Shown one piece after another: positions 46,692 through 56,597 of a DNA stretch of 64,000 nt. The stretch's first letter is position 1, and each line of letters starts with the position of its first letter. The position numbers and the translations under genes were made by a program. Origin of the DNA: Sphingomonas beigongshangi (GTDB lineage: Bacteria > Pseudomonadota > Alphaproteobacteria > Sphingomonadales > Sphingomonadaceae); assembly GCF_016820445.1 (NCBI RefSeq), contig NZ_JADHDT010000001.1, forward strand, positions 558,001 through 622,000, read 5' to 3'. The notes under the pieces were generated by a model. The model ran no database searches. It saw only the letters and a list, made by a program, of their open reading frames with translations, and was not told where the DNA came from.

Positions 46692-46887
46692 GGTCGAAGG
46701 TTCTTCGGTCGGGTCCGCCCGCGCCGGAGCTAAGACGGGAAGCCGGTGCGCCTCCGGGCAAGGCCGGCGCTGCCCCCGCAACTGTAAGCGGCGAGCGGCT
46801 GGTCGATCATGGGTCACTGGGCGCTCGCGCCCGGGAAGGCCGGACCAGTCGCAAGGACCCGCGAGCCAGGAGACCTGCCTTCCGACG
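46692..46887 (+). promoter_or_regulatory. Cobalamin (adenosyl/methylcobalamin) riboswitch
   Basis: The conserved blocks are in order: GGGAAGCCGGTGCGCCTCCG, GGCGCTGCCCCCGCAACTGT, GTCACTGG, GGGAAGGCCGG and GCGAGCCAGGAGACCTGCC. The outer stem pairs GGTCGAAGG (46692-46700) with CCTTCCGAC near 46878-46886. It lies before metE, the B12-independent methionine synthase, where vitamin B12 normally switches expression off. The leader after the aptamer runs about 146 bp to the ATG and would hold the expression platform. Confidence 0.93.
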
Positions 46888-47033
46888 CGATAACGTCCAC
46901 CGGCGGGGTGCCCGGTCTGGCCGCCTGTCCGCGTGCGGTCGCCGGTCGGCGCCCGCCTGCGGCCGCCTGCCGGCATCCGTCGACGGGAGCGCGCGTCCGA
47001 TTCCATCCCCGCCCTTCTTCGGGGTATAGGAAG

Positions 47034-49325
47034 ATGACCGTCACCATTGCCACTCTGGGCTTTCCGCGTATCGGCCCGCGGCGCGAATTGAAGACCGCGC
47101 TCGAATCCTTCTGGTCGGGCGAAACAGGGGCGATACAGCTGCAGGAGTCGACGGCGGCGTTGCGCGCCGCCAACTGGGCACGCCAGCACGCGCTCGGCAC
47201 GGACTGGCTGCCCTCGGGCGACTTCTCGCTCTACGATCACGTGCTGGACACCAGCCTGATGCTCGGCGCGGTGCCGGCACGGTACGGCGCGGCCGACGGC
47301 ACGGCGGATCTCGCGACCTATTTCGCGATGGCGCGCGGCGCGGCGGGCGGCTGCGGCCACGCCAGCGTCACCGCGGGCGAGATGACCAAATGGTTCGACA
47401 CGAATTATCATTATATCGTCCCGGAGATCGAACCAGGCTGCAAGCTCAGCCTCGGCCGGCTGAAGGTACTCGACGATTACCGCGAGGCGAAGGCGCTGGG
47501 CTACCAGACGCGGCCCGTGCTGCTCGGCCCGGTCACCTGGCTCAGCCTCGCCAAGGGGCATGACGATCCCTTCGCGCTGCTCGACGAGGTGCTCGGCCTC
47601 TACGGCGTCATTCTGGGTCATCTCGCGCGGGCCGGCGCGGAATGGGTGCAGATCGACGAACCCATCCTCGTCACGGACCTGAGCGACGTACAGCGGCGCG
47701 CGCTGGTGCGTGCCTATGCGAGGCTCGGCCGCGTGGGGCCGAAGCTGATGCTGACCACCTATTTCGGCGGCTTGGGTGACAATCTGTCCTTCGCGGCCGC
47801 GCTTCCTGTCGCGGGCCTGCACGTCGACCTCGTCCGCGCGCCGGATCAGATCGATGCCCTGGTGAAGGTCGCGCCCGCACACCTGCTGCTGTCGCTCGGC
47901 GTCGTCGACGGCCGTAACGTGTGGCGGACCGACCTCGACGCTCTGCTTTTCCGGCTGGAGCCGGTCGCCGCGACGCGCGACCTGATCCTCGCACCCTCCT
48001 GCTCGCTGTTGCACGTACCCGTCGATCTGGCGCTCGAGACCCGGCTCGACGACGAGGTCCGCCAATGGCTCGCCTTCGCGGTCCAGAAGGTCGAGGAACT
48101 TGCGCTGCTCAAGCTCGCCCTGAACGGGGGGCGCGCCAGCGTTTCGGGCCCGCTCGCCGCCGCCACCCGCGCCGTCATCGCGCGCGGGACCAGCGCGCGC
48201 ATCCACGACCAGGCGGTACAGGCGCGGCTCGCCGCAGTGTCCCCCGCGATGCGCGAGCGCGGCGCCAGTCATGCCGAACGCGAGGCCGCGCAGGCTGCCG
48301 TCCTCGGGCTGCCGCGCTACCCGACGACGACGATCGGCTCCTTCCCGCAAACGGCGGCCGTCCGGCACGCGCGGGCCGAGCACAATCGCGGCCGGCTGGA
48401 CGATGCGACCTATGCGGCGTTCCTGCGGGACGAGACAGCCCGCGCTATCCGTTGGCAGGAGGAGGTCGGCCTCGACATGCTCGTTCACGGTGAATTCGAG
48501 CGCAACGACATGGTGCAGTATTTCGGCGAGCGGTTGTCGGGCTTCGCCTTCACGACCAATGGCTGGGTCCAGAGCTATGGCTCGCGCTGCGTACGGCCCC
48601 CGATCCTGTACGGCGATGTCGCGCGCCCGGAACCGATGACGGTCGCGTGGTGGCGCTATGCCCAGGGGCTGACCGACAGACCGGTCAAGGGCATGCTGAC
48701 CGGTCCGGTCACCATTCTCAACTGGAGCTTCGTGCGCGACGATCAGCCGCGTGCGGCGTCATGCCGCCAGATCGCGCTGGCGATCCGCGACGAGGTCCGT
48801 GATCTGGAGGCGGCGGGGTGCAAGGCGATCCAGATCGACGAGGCGGCATTGCGCGAAGGGCTGCCGCTGCGCAGGTCCGACTGGCAGACCTATCTCGACT
48901 GGGCCGTCGACTGTTTCCGCCTGACCGCCGCGGGCGTCGGCCCCGCGACGCAGATCCACACGCACATGTGCTATTCGGAGTTCAACGAGATCCTGCCCGC
49001 TATCGGCGCGATGGACACCGACGTCATCTCGATCGAGACGGCGCGTTCGCAGATGGAGCTGCTCGAAGGTTTCGCGCGCTACCGCTACCCCAGCATGATC
49101 GGGCCCGGCGTCTATGACATCCATTCCGCCCGTGTCCCCGACGAGGCGGATATGGTCCGGCTGATCCGCCTGGCAGAGACGCATCTGCGGCCCGAGCAAT
49201 TGTGGATCAACCCGGATTGCGGACTGAAGACGCGCCGCTGGGAGGAGGTTCGACCGGCGATCGAGGCGATGGTCGCCGCGGCGCGAACGCTGCGGTCGGA
49301 AGCGAGGGCGACGCCGCCGGCGTAA
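47034..49325 (+). CDS. metE: B12-independent methionine synthase
   Basis: A 763-residue MetE, transferring a methyl group from 5-methyltetrahydropteroyl-triglutamate to homocysteine. Two tandem barrels: the N-terminal one begins ATLGFPRIGPRRELKTALESFW, the C-terminal one is catalytic. The zinc ligands are H644 and C646 (HMCYSEFN), the Glu about 20 residues on (ISIETARS), and C729 (NPDCGLK). Length equals the E. coli enzyme. The ATG sits right after AGGAAG. Expression is probably repressed by cobalamin through the upstream riboswitch, which implies that a B12-dependent MetH is encoded elsewhere. Confidence 0.97.
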   Translation: MTVTIATLGFPRIGPRRELKTALESFWSGETGAIQLQESTAALRAANWARQHALGTDWLPSGDFSLYDHVLDTSLMLGAVPARYGAADGTADLATYFAMARGAAGGCGHASVTAGEMTKWFDTNYHYIVPEIEPGCKLSLGRLKVLDDYREAKALGYQTRPVLLGPVTWLSLAKGHDDPFALLDEVLGLYGVILGHLARAGAEWVQIDEPILVTDLSDVQRRALVRAYARLGRVGPKLMLTTYFGGLGDNLSFAAALPVAGLHVDLVRAPDQIDALVKVAPAHLLLSLGVVDGRNVWRTDLDALLFRLEPVAATRDLILAPSCSLLHVPVDLALETRLDDEVRQWLAFAVQKVEELALLKLALNGGRASVSGPLAAATRAVIARGTSARIHDQAVQARLAAVSPAMRERGASHAEREAAQAAVLGLPRYPTTTIGSFPQTAAVRHARAEHNRGRLDDATYAAFLRDETARAIRWQEEVGLDMLVHGEFERNDMVQYFGERLSGFAFTTNGWVQSYGSRCVRPPILYGDVARPEPMTVAWWRYAQGLTDRPVKGMLTGPVTILNWSFVRDDQPRAASCRQIALAIRDEVRDLEAAGCKAIQIDEAALREGLPLRRSDWQTYLDWAVDCFRLTAAGVGPATQIHTHMCYSEFNEILPAIGAMDTDVISIETARSQMELLEGFARYRYPSMIGPGVYDIHSARVPDEADMVRLIRLAETHLRPEQLWINPDCGLKTRRWEEVRPAIEAMVAAARTLRSEARATPPA

Positions 49326-49549
49326 TCGATAGCTTGCGCGGCAGCGGTGCCACCCTCACGCCGCACTTAGCGTATCCTGGATAGGCGGCCGGGTGGGGGT
49401 GGGAGGGCCGGTACCGCGCCGATCCAGCCGTGCCGGATCGCACACCGGGCCTACCGGGCCCGTTCCCGGCTCCACCGTCGCAGGAGCGCCGCCGTCGGCG
49501 CGCCTGTCGAACGGTGGATGCCGGAACGGACCCTGTCCGACGGACGCGA

Positions 49550-50152
49550 CTAACCCTTCGCGGCCTTCCGCAAGGCCAGTCGCACCAACGCGTCCAGCGT
49601 CGCGCCCGTCCCCAATTCCTCTTCCGCAGCGCCGACAGCGCTCGCCGCCTCGGCGGAGCGGAACCCCAGGTTGAGCAGCGCCGACACCGCATCCGCACCC
49701 GCCCCGACCGGCGCGACCTGCGACACCGCCGCCGGCCCGAGCGTCGCGACCGCGCCGACCTTGTCCTTCAATTCCCGCACGATCCGCTCGGCGAGCTTCG
49801 GGCCGACGCCGTTCGCGCGGGCGACCATCGCCTTGTCCTGCGCCGCCACCGCCCGCGACAGTTCCGATGGCTCCAGCGCCGACAGGATCGCCAGCGCGAC
49901 CCGCGCGCCCACGCCCTGCACCCCGGTCAGCAGGCGGAACCAGTCACGCTCCCCCGCCGTCGCGAACCCGACCAGGCGCAGGAAATCCTCGCCGACCAGC
50001 ATCTCGGTGAACAGCGTCGCCGCCTCCCCGACAGGGCCGATCGCGGCGAGCGTGCGCGACGACGCCCCGACCAGATAGCCGACGCCGCCGACATCGATCA
50101 CGGCATGGTCGATGCCCGTCGAATCGAGGCGGCCCTTCAGATGTGCGATCAT
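49550..50152 (-). CDS. ruvA: Holliday junction branch-migration protein RuvA
   Basis: A 200-residue RuvA: N-terminal OB-fold domain ([27 protein letters not shown]), two helix-hairpin-helix motifs ([31 protein letters not shown]) and a C-terminal RuvB-binding domain ([16 protein letters not shown]). It binds four-way junctions and loads RuvB. Its ATG overlaps the ruvC stop (ATGA). ruvB does not follow; the next gene is the convergent metE. Confidence 0.97.
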   Translation of the reverse strand: MIAHLKGRLDSTGIDHAVIDVGGVGYLVGASSRTLAAIGPVGEAATLFTEMLVGEDFLRLVGFATAGERDWFRLLTGVQGVGARVALAILSALEPSELSRAVAAQDKAMVARANGVGPKLAERIVRELKDKVGAVATLGPAAVSQVAPVGAGADAVSALLNLGFRSAEAASAVGAAEEELGTGATLDALVRLALRKAAKG

Positions 50153-50661
50153 GCCATGATCCTTGCCCGGCGCGCCATGCCGGCCGCGCTCGCCAGATGA
50201 TGCGCGTGCGTGATCGCCACTGCCAGCGCATCCGCCGCGTCAGGCCCCGCCAGCTTGGCACCGGGCAGCAGCACCGCCATCATCGCCTGGATCTGCCGCT
50301 TCTCCGCGCCGCCGGTACCGACCACCGCCTTCTTGACGGTCGACGGATGATATTCCCCGACGATCAGCCCCGCCGTGGCGGCCGTCAGCAGCACGACGCC
50401 GCGCGCCTGCCCCAGCTTCAGCGTCGATTGCGCGTTGGTGTTGCCCAGCACTTCCTCCACCGCCGCGCTGTCGGGTCGCTCGGCGAGAATGACGTCGGTC
50501 AGCGCTGCGTTGAGATTGGCGAGCCGCCGCGGCAGCGCCATCGACGGATCGGTCTTGATCTGGCCGTTCGCGATATGGCGCAGGCGGTTGCCGTCGGCGT
50601 GGATGACGCCCCAACCGGTCGTCCCCAGCCCGGGGTCGAGACCCAGGATGATCACGGCCAT
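50149..50661 (-). CDS. ruvC: Holliday junction resolvase RuvC
   Basis: A 170-residue RuvC nuclease. The RNase-H-like fold begins [18 protein letters not shown] with the first catalytic Asp; [23 protein letters not shown] carries the catalytic Glu, and [17 protein letters not shown] the C-terminal acidic pair. Works with RuvAB to resolve recombination intermediates. Operon order on this strand is yebC, ruvC, ruvA. Confidence 0.97.
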   Translation of the reverse strand: MAVIILGLDPGLGTTGWGVIHADGNRLRHIANGQIKTDPSMALPRRLANLNAALTDVILAERPDSAAVEEVLGNTNAQSTLKLGQARGVVLLTAATAGLIVGEYHPSTVKKAVVGTGGAEKRQIQAMMAVLLPGAKLAGPDAADALAVAITHAHHLASAAGMARRARIMA

Positions 50662-50725
50662 GCCTTCCCGCCGACCGGACCCGACCGGAGGAAGCCGGTC
50701 AGGCAGGCGGCGTGTCCGCGGCGCT

Positions 50726-50760
50726 GCCCCCCCCTGACCGACCCGGCAAGCGGGGGGGCC
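50726..50760 (-). terminator. Possible hairpin between yebC and ruvC
   Basis: A C8 run (50727-50734) can pair with a G7 run (50752-50758) across a 17-base loop. It has no U-tract, so it may be only a pause or attenuation structure between the two genes. Confidence 0.3.
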
Positions 50761-50764
50761 ATGA

Positions 50765-51508
50765 TCAACCCAGCTTCTCCATCACCTCGTCGGACACTTC
50801 GTAATTGCCCCAGACGGTCTGCACGTCGTCGTCGTCGTCCAGCGCGTCGATCAGCTTGAACAGCGTCGCCGCATCGGCCTCCGTCACCGCGACCATCGTC
50901 TGCGGACGCCAGGCGAGCTTCGCGCCTTCCGCCTCGCCCAGCACCGGCTCCAGCGCCTTGGCAACCTCGTGCAGGTCGGCCTGCGCGGTCCAGATCTCGT
51001 GGCCGTCCTCGTTCGACGTCACATCCTCCGCACCCGCCTCCAGCGCCGCCTCGAACACCGTCTCGGCGTCGCCCGCGCTCGCGGGATAGGTGATCAGGCC
51101 CATGCGGTCGAAGCCGTGGCTGACTGATCCGCTCGCGCCCAGATTGCCGCCGTTCTTCGACACCGCGGTGCGGACGTTGGTCGCGGTACGGTTCCGGTTG
51201 TCGGTCAACGCCTCAATGATCAGCGACACGCCGCCGGGGCCGAAACCCTCGTAGCGGATTTCCTCGTAATTCTCCGCGTCACCCTTCGACGCCTTGTCGA
51301 TCGAGCGCTGGATATTGTCCTTGGGCATCGACTGCGCCTTCGCCGCGGCGATCGCGGCGCGCAGGCGCGGGTTCATGTCGGGGTCGGGCAGCCCCATCTT
51401 CGCCGCGACGGTGATTTCGCGGCTGAGCTTGGAAAACATGCTCGAGCGCTTCTTATCCTGCGCGCCCTTGCGGTGCATGATGTTCTTGAACTTGGAATGG
51501 CCTGCCAT
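50765..51508 (-). CDS. yebC: YebC/PmpR-family protein
   Basis: A 247-residue YebC-family protein: starts [20 protein letters not shown], with [21 protein letters not shown] and CDS-typical VSHGFDRMG blocks. The family has been described as a transcription factor and more recently in ribosome rescue at polyproline stretches. It commonly sits before ruvC, as here. Length and domain order are normal. Confidence 0.95.
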   Translation of the reverse strand: MAGHSKFKNIMHRKGAQDKKRSSMFSKLSREITVAAKMGLPDPDMNPRLRAAIAAAKAQSMPKDNIQRSIDKASKGDAENYEEIRYEGFGPGGVSLIIEALTDNRNRTATNVRTAVSKNGGNLGASGSVSHGFDRMGLITYPASAGDAETVFEAALEAGAEDVTSNEDGHEIWTAQADLHEVAKALEPVLGEAEGAKLAWRPQTMVAVTEADAATLFKLIDALDDDDDVQTVWGNYEVSDEVMEKLG

Positions 51509-51537
51509 GATCGCCTCTGACGGATAATCGTGTGCCT

Positions 51538-52080
51538 TTAGGACGCGGACCCCGTCTTCGCCAAGCGGTCGATTTTCTCCTCCAGCCCCGCCAGCCGATC
51601 GGCGACCAGCAAGTCGAGCTTCTCATGGAGGCGCAAGATCTCCAGTTCGGCGCGCAGGTTCGTCTCATAGTCCAGGCTGGCCGCCAGCCGGTCCTTCGCC
51701 GCCTGCCGGTTCTGGCTCATCATGATCACCGGGGCCTGGATCGCCGCCAGCGTCGACAGCATCAGGTTGAGGAAGATGTAGGGATAGGGATCGAAGACCA
51801 GCCCGAAATGCCCGAGCACGTCGGAATTGAGGACCATCCAGGCAAGCAGCACGAGCGCGAAGGCGATGATGAAGCCCCACGAACCGCCGACCGCGGCGAC
51901 CTTGTCCGCCAGACGATCGCCGACGCTGGCGCGCGCGTCCGCCTCGTCCGCCGCGTCGCGGCTGACCAGGGTTCCCGCATCGATGCTGGCCAGCACGCGC
52001 CGTTCCTCGGGATCGAGCGCATGACTTGGCTTGCGCAGCAGGCGGAGAGCGATGTCGGCAAACGGCGGACGCTGGGCCAT
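51538..52080 (-). CDS. DUF1003 membrane protein
   Basis: A 180-residue inner-membrane protein. Residues about 55-125 carry the DUF1003 signature: [62 protein letters not shown], giving two membrane helices. A charged C-terminal helix ([19 protein letters not shown]) may form a coiled coil. Function of the family is unknown. It is 29 bp upstream of yebC on the same strand, and a REP-like element lies just before its start. Confidence 0.9.
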   Translation of the reverse strand: MAQRPPFADIALRLLRKPSHALDPEERRVLASIDAGTLVSRDAADEADARASVGDRLADKVAAVGGSWGFIIAFALVLLAWMVLNSDVLGHFGLVFDPYPYIFLNLMLSTLAAIQAPVIMMSQNRQAAKDRLAASLDYETNLRAELEILRLHEKLDLLVADRLAGLEEKIDRLAKTGSAS

Positions 52081-52120
52081 GGACGTGTTTCCGGAATAAA
52101 GGCCGTTCGACCTTGGCCGT

Positions 52121-52199
52121 GTTCCTGCGAATGCGGGAACCCAGAGCCAAACCCGTCATCGCACGCGGCTCTGGGCTCCTGTGTTCGCAGGCGCACGGG
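52121..52199. repeat. REP-like palindromic element, copy 2
   Basis: GTTCCTGCGAATGCGGGAAC, then CCCAGAGCC, then GGCTCTGGGCTCCTGTGTTC and GCAGGCGCACGG. It matches copy 1 at 12475-12554 in order and nearly in sequence, 40 kb away. It lies between divergent genes. Confidence 0.75.
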
Positions 52200-52301
52200 T
52201 GCAGATCGATCAAAACTCGCCCTAGCCGCCTGTGTCGCGCCGGCCAACCCGCCGCAAAGCGCTTGCCCCTCCCCCACGCATCGGCCAAACGATCCGCGAT
52301 C

Positions 52302-53768
52302 ATGACCGTCAGCGTAGACATGGGCAGCGACGAACGCGGCGCGCCCGTGACCATGGACCTCGAAGAACTGCTCGCCACCCGGTTGCTCGTCCAGGGCAAT
52401 TCCGGGTCGGGCAAGTCGCACCTGCTGCGCAGGATGCTCGAGCGGTCGGCCGGTCAGGTGCAGCAGGTGGTGATCGACCCGGAGGGCGACTTCGTGACCC
52501 TGTCCGACGCCTATGGCCATGTCGTGGTCGAGGCGGCGGATTATTCGGAGCGCGAGATCGCGCGCATCGCCGGCAGGCTCCGCGAACATCGCGCGAGCGT
52601 CGTGCTCAGCCTGGAGGGACTGGAAGCGGAAGGGCAGATGCGCTGCGCCGCCGCCTTCCTGTCGGCGCTGTTCGACGCCCCGCGCGAACATTGGTATCCC
52701 GCGCTCGTCGTCGTCGACGAGGCACAGCTGTTCGCGCCGACGACGGGCGGCGAGGTCGCGGAAGAGGTGCGCCGCGCGTCGCTGTCGGCGATGACCAACC
52801 TGATGTGCCGCGGCCGCAAGCGCGGCCTCGCCGGCGTGATTGCGACGCAGCGGCTTGCGAAGCTCGCGAAGAACGTCGCCGCCGAGGCGTCGAACTTCCT
52901 GATGGGCCGTACCTTTCTCGACATCGACATGGCGCGGGCCGCCGACCTGCTCGGCATGGAGCGGCGTCAGGCCGAATCGATCCGCGATCTCGCGCGCGGC
53001 ACCTTCCTCGCGCTGGGCCCGGCGGTGTCGCGCCGGCCGATCACCGTGAAAATCGGCGCCGTCGAAACCTCGGCGCGGTCGGGTAGCCCGAAGCTCACGC
53101 CGCTGCCGAGCGCGCCCGTCGAGAATCTGCAGGAACTGATCTTCGCCCCCCCGCCGGAAGCCGCGCCGCAGCTGCCGATGACGTTCGACCCGCGCCCGCG
53201 CCGCGTGCCCGCGGACGAGTTGCTCGACACGATCGAGCGGCCCGCGCCGGCGCAGCCCAGCCTGGCCCCCGTTCCCGACAAATCGGACGAAGAGGTCGAC
53301 GCCATCTACGCCGACGTCCTGCGCGCGATCGTGGCGGACGGCGACGCGGCGATGCGGCCGCCGTCGGTCCTGTTCCAGGATTTCCAGGTCCGCTGTCGCA
53401 TGGCAGGGCTTGCCCGGCCCGCGCTCGACCTCGCCGGCTTCACCCGGCGGCTGTCGGCGGCGCGCGCCGGCATCTTCGACATCGGCGATCCCGAATGGGC
53501 GGAGGCGATGACGCTGGCCGATACGCTGCCCGAAGACATGATCGGCCCCTTCCTGCTCGTCGCACGCGCCGCGCGCGAGGGCGCACCCTGTCCGTCCGAC
53601 ACGGCGTTGGCGGAAACGTACGGCACCAGTTCGCTCGGCCGCGTCCGCCGCCTCGTCGGCTATATCGAGAGCCGCGAGCTCTTCGTGCTGCGCACCGACC
53701 TGTCGGGGAAGCGCTCGATCACGATCCCGCGCCTCGGCTGGACCACCGCGGCGAGCGAGGCGGCCTGA
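52302..53768 (+). CDS. HerA-like ATP-binding protein (DUF87/DUF853 type)
   Basis: A 488-residue P-loop ATPase of the HerA/FtsK group. Walker A GNSGSGKS is at residues 32-39, Walker B-type ALVVVDEAQ near 140, and the sensor-like GVIATQRLAKLAKNV near 180. Residues about 255-360 are a Pro-rich linker, and the C-terminal 110 residues look like a winged-helix domain (TALAETYGTSSLGRVRRLVGYIESRELF). HerA-type proteins translocate DNA or extract substrates with nucleases such as NurA, but no nuclease gene is adjacent. It is divergent from the DUF1003-yebC-ruv operon. Exact role unknown. Confidence 0.8.
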   Translation: MTVSVDMGSDERGAPVTMDLEELLATRLLVQGNSGSGKSHLLRRMLERSAGQVQQVVIDPEGDFVTLSDAYGHVVVEAADYSEREIARIAGRLREHRASVVLSLEGLEAEGQMRCAAAFLSALFDAPREHWYPALVVVDEAQLFAPTTGGEVAEEVRRASLSAMTNLMCRGRKRGLAGVIATQRLAKLAKNVAAEASNFLMGRTFLDIDMARAADLLGMERRQAESIRDLARGTFLALGPAVSRRPITVKIGAVETSARSGSPKLTPLPSAPVENLQELIFAPPPEAAPQLPMTFDPRPRRVPADELLDTIERPAPAQPSLAPVPDKSDEEVDAIYADVLRAIVADGDAAMRPPSVLFQDFQVRCRMAGLARPALDLAGFTRRLSAARAGIFDIGDPEWAEAMTLADTLPEDMIGPFLLVARAAREGAPCPSDTALAETYGTSSLGRVRRLVGYIESRELFVLRTDLSGKRSITIPRLGWTTAASEAA

Positions 53769-53781
53769 ACCGCCGGCGGCA

Positions 53782-54210
53782 TCATCTGGCGGCGGGCATG
53801 CCGGTATATTGCGCCGATACCAGCTGCCAGCCGCTCCGGCCCCTTGCCGCGACATAGCGGACGCGGATCGATCGCGTGATCGTGGTGCCGTCGGGCTTCG
53901 GCACGGCGAAGGACAAACGCTCCGTGACGATGCCCCATGTGCCGTGCAGCGCGACATTGCGTTCGCTGCCGGTCATCGCCGGTACGGGGGTGCGCTTGTC
54001 GGGGCGATAGAAGCTCAGGACTTCGGCCCGGCTGTCGACATCCCCGACCGGAGAAATCTCCTGATAGTCCGGGGCCAGCGTCGCTGCCAGATCCGTGTCG
54101 GCGAAGGCGGCGCGGGCGGCGTTGAACCGGTCGACCAGCTGCGCGACGGTCACACCGTCGGTCGTAGCGCCAGCGGTCGCGAGCAGGGTGAACGCGAGCA
54201 AGATAGGCAT
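53782..54210 (-). CDS. Exported SnoaL/NTF2-like protein
   Basis: A 142-residue protein with a signal peptide (MPILLAFTLLATAGA) and an NTF2-like alpha/beta cone domain: VAQLVDRFNAARAAFADTDLAATLAPDYQEISPVGDVDS, then GSERNVALHGTWGIVTERLSF and SIRVRYVAARGRSGWQLVSAQYT. The pattern resembles DUF4440-type proteins. No catalytic residues can be named. ATG 54210 has GGAGG 11 nt upstream; a GTG at 54228 would swallow that site. Convergent with the ATPase gene, 13 bp apart. Confidence 0.78.
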   Translation of the reverse strand: MPILLAFTLLATAGATTDGVTVAQLVDRFNAARAAFADTDLAATLAPDYQEISPVGDVDSRAEVLSFYRPDKRTPVPAMTGSERNVALHGTWGIVTERLSFAVPKPDGTTITRSIRVRYVAARGRSGWQLVSAQYTGMPAAR

Positions 54211-54359
54211 GAAGACGACGTCCTCCACAGGGTGTACGGCACGCCTAACACACCGATGGCAATCGTCAAACGGTTCGATCGTCCACCGAGGCCGCGGACC
54301 GTGGCCGCGACCCTCGCACGATCCGCGGGCGACGACCGGAACGGCCGCCGCCCATGCCG

Positions 54360-54626
54360 TCAGATCATGCCGAGCGCCTGCATGTAGACCTCAAGGATCG
54401 CTTCCTCCTCTTGATACTCTTCCTTCTTTTTCTTGCGGATCGACAGGATCTTGCGAATGGCCTTGGGGTCGTAGCCGCGGCCCTTGGCCTCTGCCATCAC
54501 GTCCTTGATGTCGTCGGCGATGCCCTTCTTCTCTTCCTCGAGCCGCTCCGCACGTTCGATCAGCAGGCGCAGCTCATCCGCCGCGACGTGCCCGCCACCC
54601 ATGCCTTCGCCACGATCTTCCGCCAT
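54360..54626 (-). CDS. gapR: GapR-type DUF2312 nucleoid-associated protein
   Basis: An 88-residue DUF2312 (UPF0335) protein. It matches the Caulobacter GapR pattern: [42 protein letters not shown], with a long coiled coil followed by a basic helix ([18 protein letters not shown]). GapR encircles overtwisted DNA ahead of replication and transcription and helps topoisomerases relax positive supercoils. ATG 54626 gives the usual length of about 90; a GTG 9 bases earlier is possible. It is the last gene on this strand before the DUF1244 gene. Confidence 0.92.
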   Translation of the reverse strand: MAEDRGEGMGGGHVAADELRLLIERAERLEEEKKGIADDIKDVMAEAKGRGYDPKAIRKILSIRKKKKEEYQEEEAILEVYMQALGMI

Positions 54627-54758
54627 ATGTCCCACCCGCCGCGCACGCCGCGCGGCCCTTTCCTTGTCCGATTCGATGATGTCGCCGGTTCGCCGGCAGG
54701 CGTGCGCGTCTAGGCGTTTACCAAGAGGGGCTCAAGCCTTGTCGGCGCGCTACCCCGA

Positions 54759-55058
54759 TCAGGCTGACGGGTTCCTGGCGACGCTGTTCTTCATGCGTTC
54801 GAGTTGCTCCGGCGTCGCCTCCGTCTGGTAGCGCGCCTTCCATTCGGCCTGCGGCATGCCGTAGATCGTCTCCCGCGCCACGTCCTTCGGCAGGCCGCCC
54901 GCTTCCTCGATCCAGTCCGACAGGCAGTTGCGGCAGAAGCCGGCGAGACCCATCAGGTCGATATTCTGTGCGTCGGTCCGGTGCCGAAGATGACGGACGA
55001 GGCGGCGGAATGCGGCCGCCGCGACGGCATCGTCCAGCGAATCGATAGGATCGTTCAT
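54759..55058 (-). CDS. DUF1244 family protein
   Basis: A 99-residue protein of the DUF1244 family, common in alphaproteobacteria. Core: AAAFRRLVRHLRHRTDAQNIDLMGLAGFCRNCLSDWIEEAGGLPKDVARETIYGMPQAEWKARYQ. The CxxC-like pair (FCRNC) suggests metal or redox binding, but the function is unknown. It is divergent from pyk, with 81 bp between the starts. Confidence 0.9.
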   Translation of the reverse strand: MNDPIDSLDDAVAAAAFRRLVRHLRHRTDAQNIDLMGLAGFCRNCLSDWIEEAGGLPKDVARETIYGMPQAEWKARYQTEATPEQLERMKNSVARNPSA

Positions 55059-55139
55059 GCGCGAGCCAGGCCTTCCAATGGTTGATCCCGACCAGATAGG
55101 GACTAGAGGGGACGGCGGCCAATCCCCAGGAGCCCATTC

Positions 55140-56594
55140 ATGACCACTGCCATCGCGCCCCGATCCCGGAAAGTGCGCGTGCTCGCGACCCTCGGGCCAG
55201 CAAGCAACAGCCCCGAGATGATCGCCAATCTGTTCCAGGCGGGCGCCGACGCCTTCCGCATCAACATGAGCCATGGCGACCAGGCATCGAAGGTGCCCGT
55301 GATCCAGGCGATCCGCGACCTGGAACGCGAGTTCCGTCGCCCCACCACCATCCTGGCCGATCTTCAGGGTCCCAAGCTGCGTGTCGGCAAGTTCGATGGT
55401 GGCAAGGTCGTTCTGGAACACGGCAGCACGTTCGTGCTCGATCGCGATCCGACGCCCGGAGACGCGACACGCGTCGAGCTGCCGCATCGCGAGATCTTCG
55501 AGGCGATCGAGCCGGGCGCGCGGCTGTTGCTCGACGACGGCAAGCTCGTGCTGCGCGTCAGCGAGCATGATGCCGATCGCATCGTCACCACCGTCGAGGT
55601 CGGCGGCCCGCTGTCGAACAACAAGGGGCTGAACGTCCCGGACGTGGTGCTGCCGATGGCGGCCCTGACCGAGAAGGACCGCAGCGACCTGGCCTTTGCG
55701 GTCGAGCAGGGCGTCGACTGGATCGCCCTCTCCTTCGTGCAGCGGCCGGAGGACCTCGCCGAGGCGCGCAAGCTGATCGAGGGCAAGGCCGCCCTCCTTG
55801 CCAAGATCGAGAAGCCGGCGGCGATCGATCGGCTCGAAGAGATCGTCGAGATGTGCGACGGCGTCATGGTCGCGCGCGGTGACCTGGGCGTGGAACTGCC
55901 GCCGCAGACGGTGCCACCGCTGCAGAAGCGGATCGTCGAAACCGCGCGCCGCCTTGGCCGCCCCGTCGTCGTCGCGACGCAGATGCTCGAATCGATGATC
56001 ACCAGCCCCTCGCCGACGCGCGCCGAAGTGTCCGACGTCGCCACCGCGATCTACGACGGCGCCGACGCGATCATGCTGTCGGCGGAGAGCGCGGCGGGTG
56101 CCTGGCCGGTCGAATCGGTCGCAATGATGAATGCGATCGGCATCTCGGTGGAAAGCGATCCCGGCCATGGCGACCGCATCCACTTCACCGTGACGCGCCC
56201 CGACCCGACGACCGCCGACGCCCTGGCGGAAGCCGCCAAGTCGATCGCGCGCACCACGTCTGCGACCGCGATCATCTGCTTCACCACGTCGGGCTCGACC
56301 GCGCGCCGCATCGCGCGCGAACGGCCGCCGGTGCCGATCCTGACGCTCACGCCGAACAAGGATACGGCGCGTCGCCTCGGCCTGCTGTGGGGCACGCACG
56401 CGGTCCATACCCGCGACGTCGAATCTTTCGAGGACATGGTCGGCAAGTCGAAGCGCATGGCGCTGCGCACGGGCATCGCCAAGGCGGGCGATCGGGTCAT
56501 CGTGATGGCCGGCGTCCCCTTCCGCACACCGGGGTCGACCAACGTCATCCACGTCGTGCGCATCATCGGCGACGAGCTGAAGGACTATAGCTGA
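55140..56594 (+). CDS. pyk: Pyruvate kinase
   Basis: A 484-residue pyruvate kinase converting phosphoenolpyruvate and ADP to pyruvate and ATP. Seen: VRVLATLGPASNS, AFRINMSHGD with the phosphate-binding Asn, the metal-site block LLAKIEKPAAIDRLEEIV (catalytic Lys), VARGDLGVELPPQTVP and TQMLESMITSPSPTRAEVSDVA; the last 120 residues are the C-terminal allosteric domain. AGGAG lies 7 nt before the ATG. It is followed by a strong hairpin terminator. Confidence 0.97.
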   Translation: MTTAIAPRSRKVRVLATLGPASNSPEMIANLFQAGADAFRINMSHGDQASKVPVIQAIRDLEREFRRPTTILADLQGPKLRVGKFDGGKVVLEHGSTFVLDRDPTPGDATRVELPHREIFEAIEPGARLLLDDGKLVLRVSEHDADRIVTTVEVGGPLSNNKGLNVPDVVLPMAALTEKDRSDLAFAVEQGVDWIALSFVQRPEDLAEARKLIEGKAALLAKIEKPAAIDRLEEIVEMCDGVMVARGDLGVELPPQTVPPLQKRIVETARRLGRPVVVATQMLESMITSPSPTRAEVSDVATAIYDGADAIMLSAESAAGAWPVESVAMMNAIGISVESDPGHGDRIHFTVTRPDPTTADALAEAAKSIARTTSATAIICFTTSGSTARRIARERPPVPILTLTPNKDTARRLGLLWGTHAVHTRDVESFEDMVGKSKRMALRTGIAKAGDRVIVMAGVPFRTPGSTNVIHVVRIIGDELKDYS

Positions 56595-56597
56595 CCG

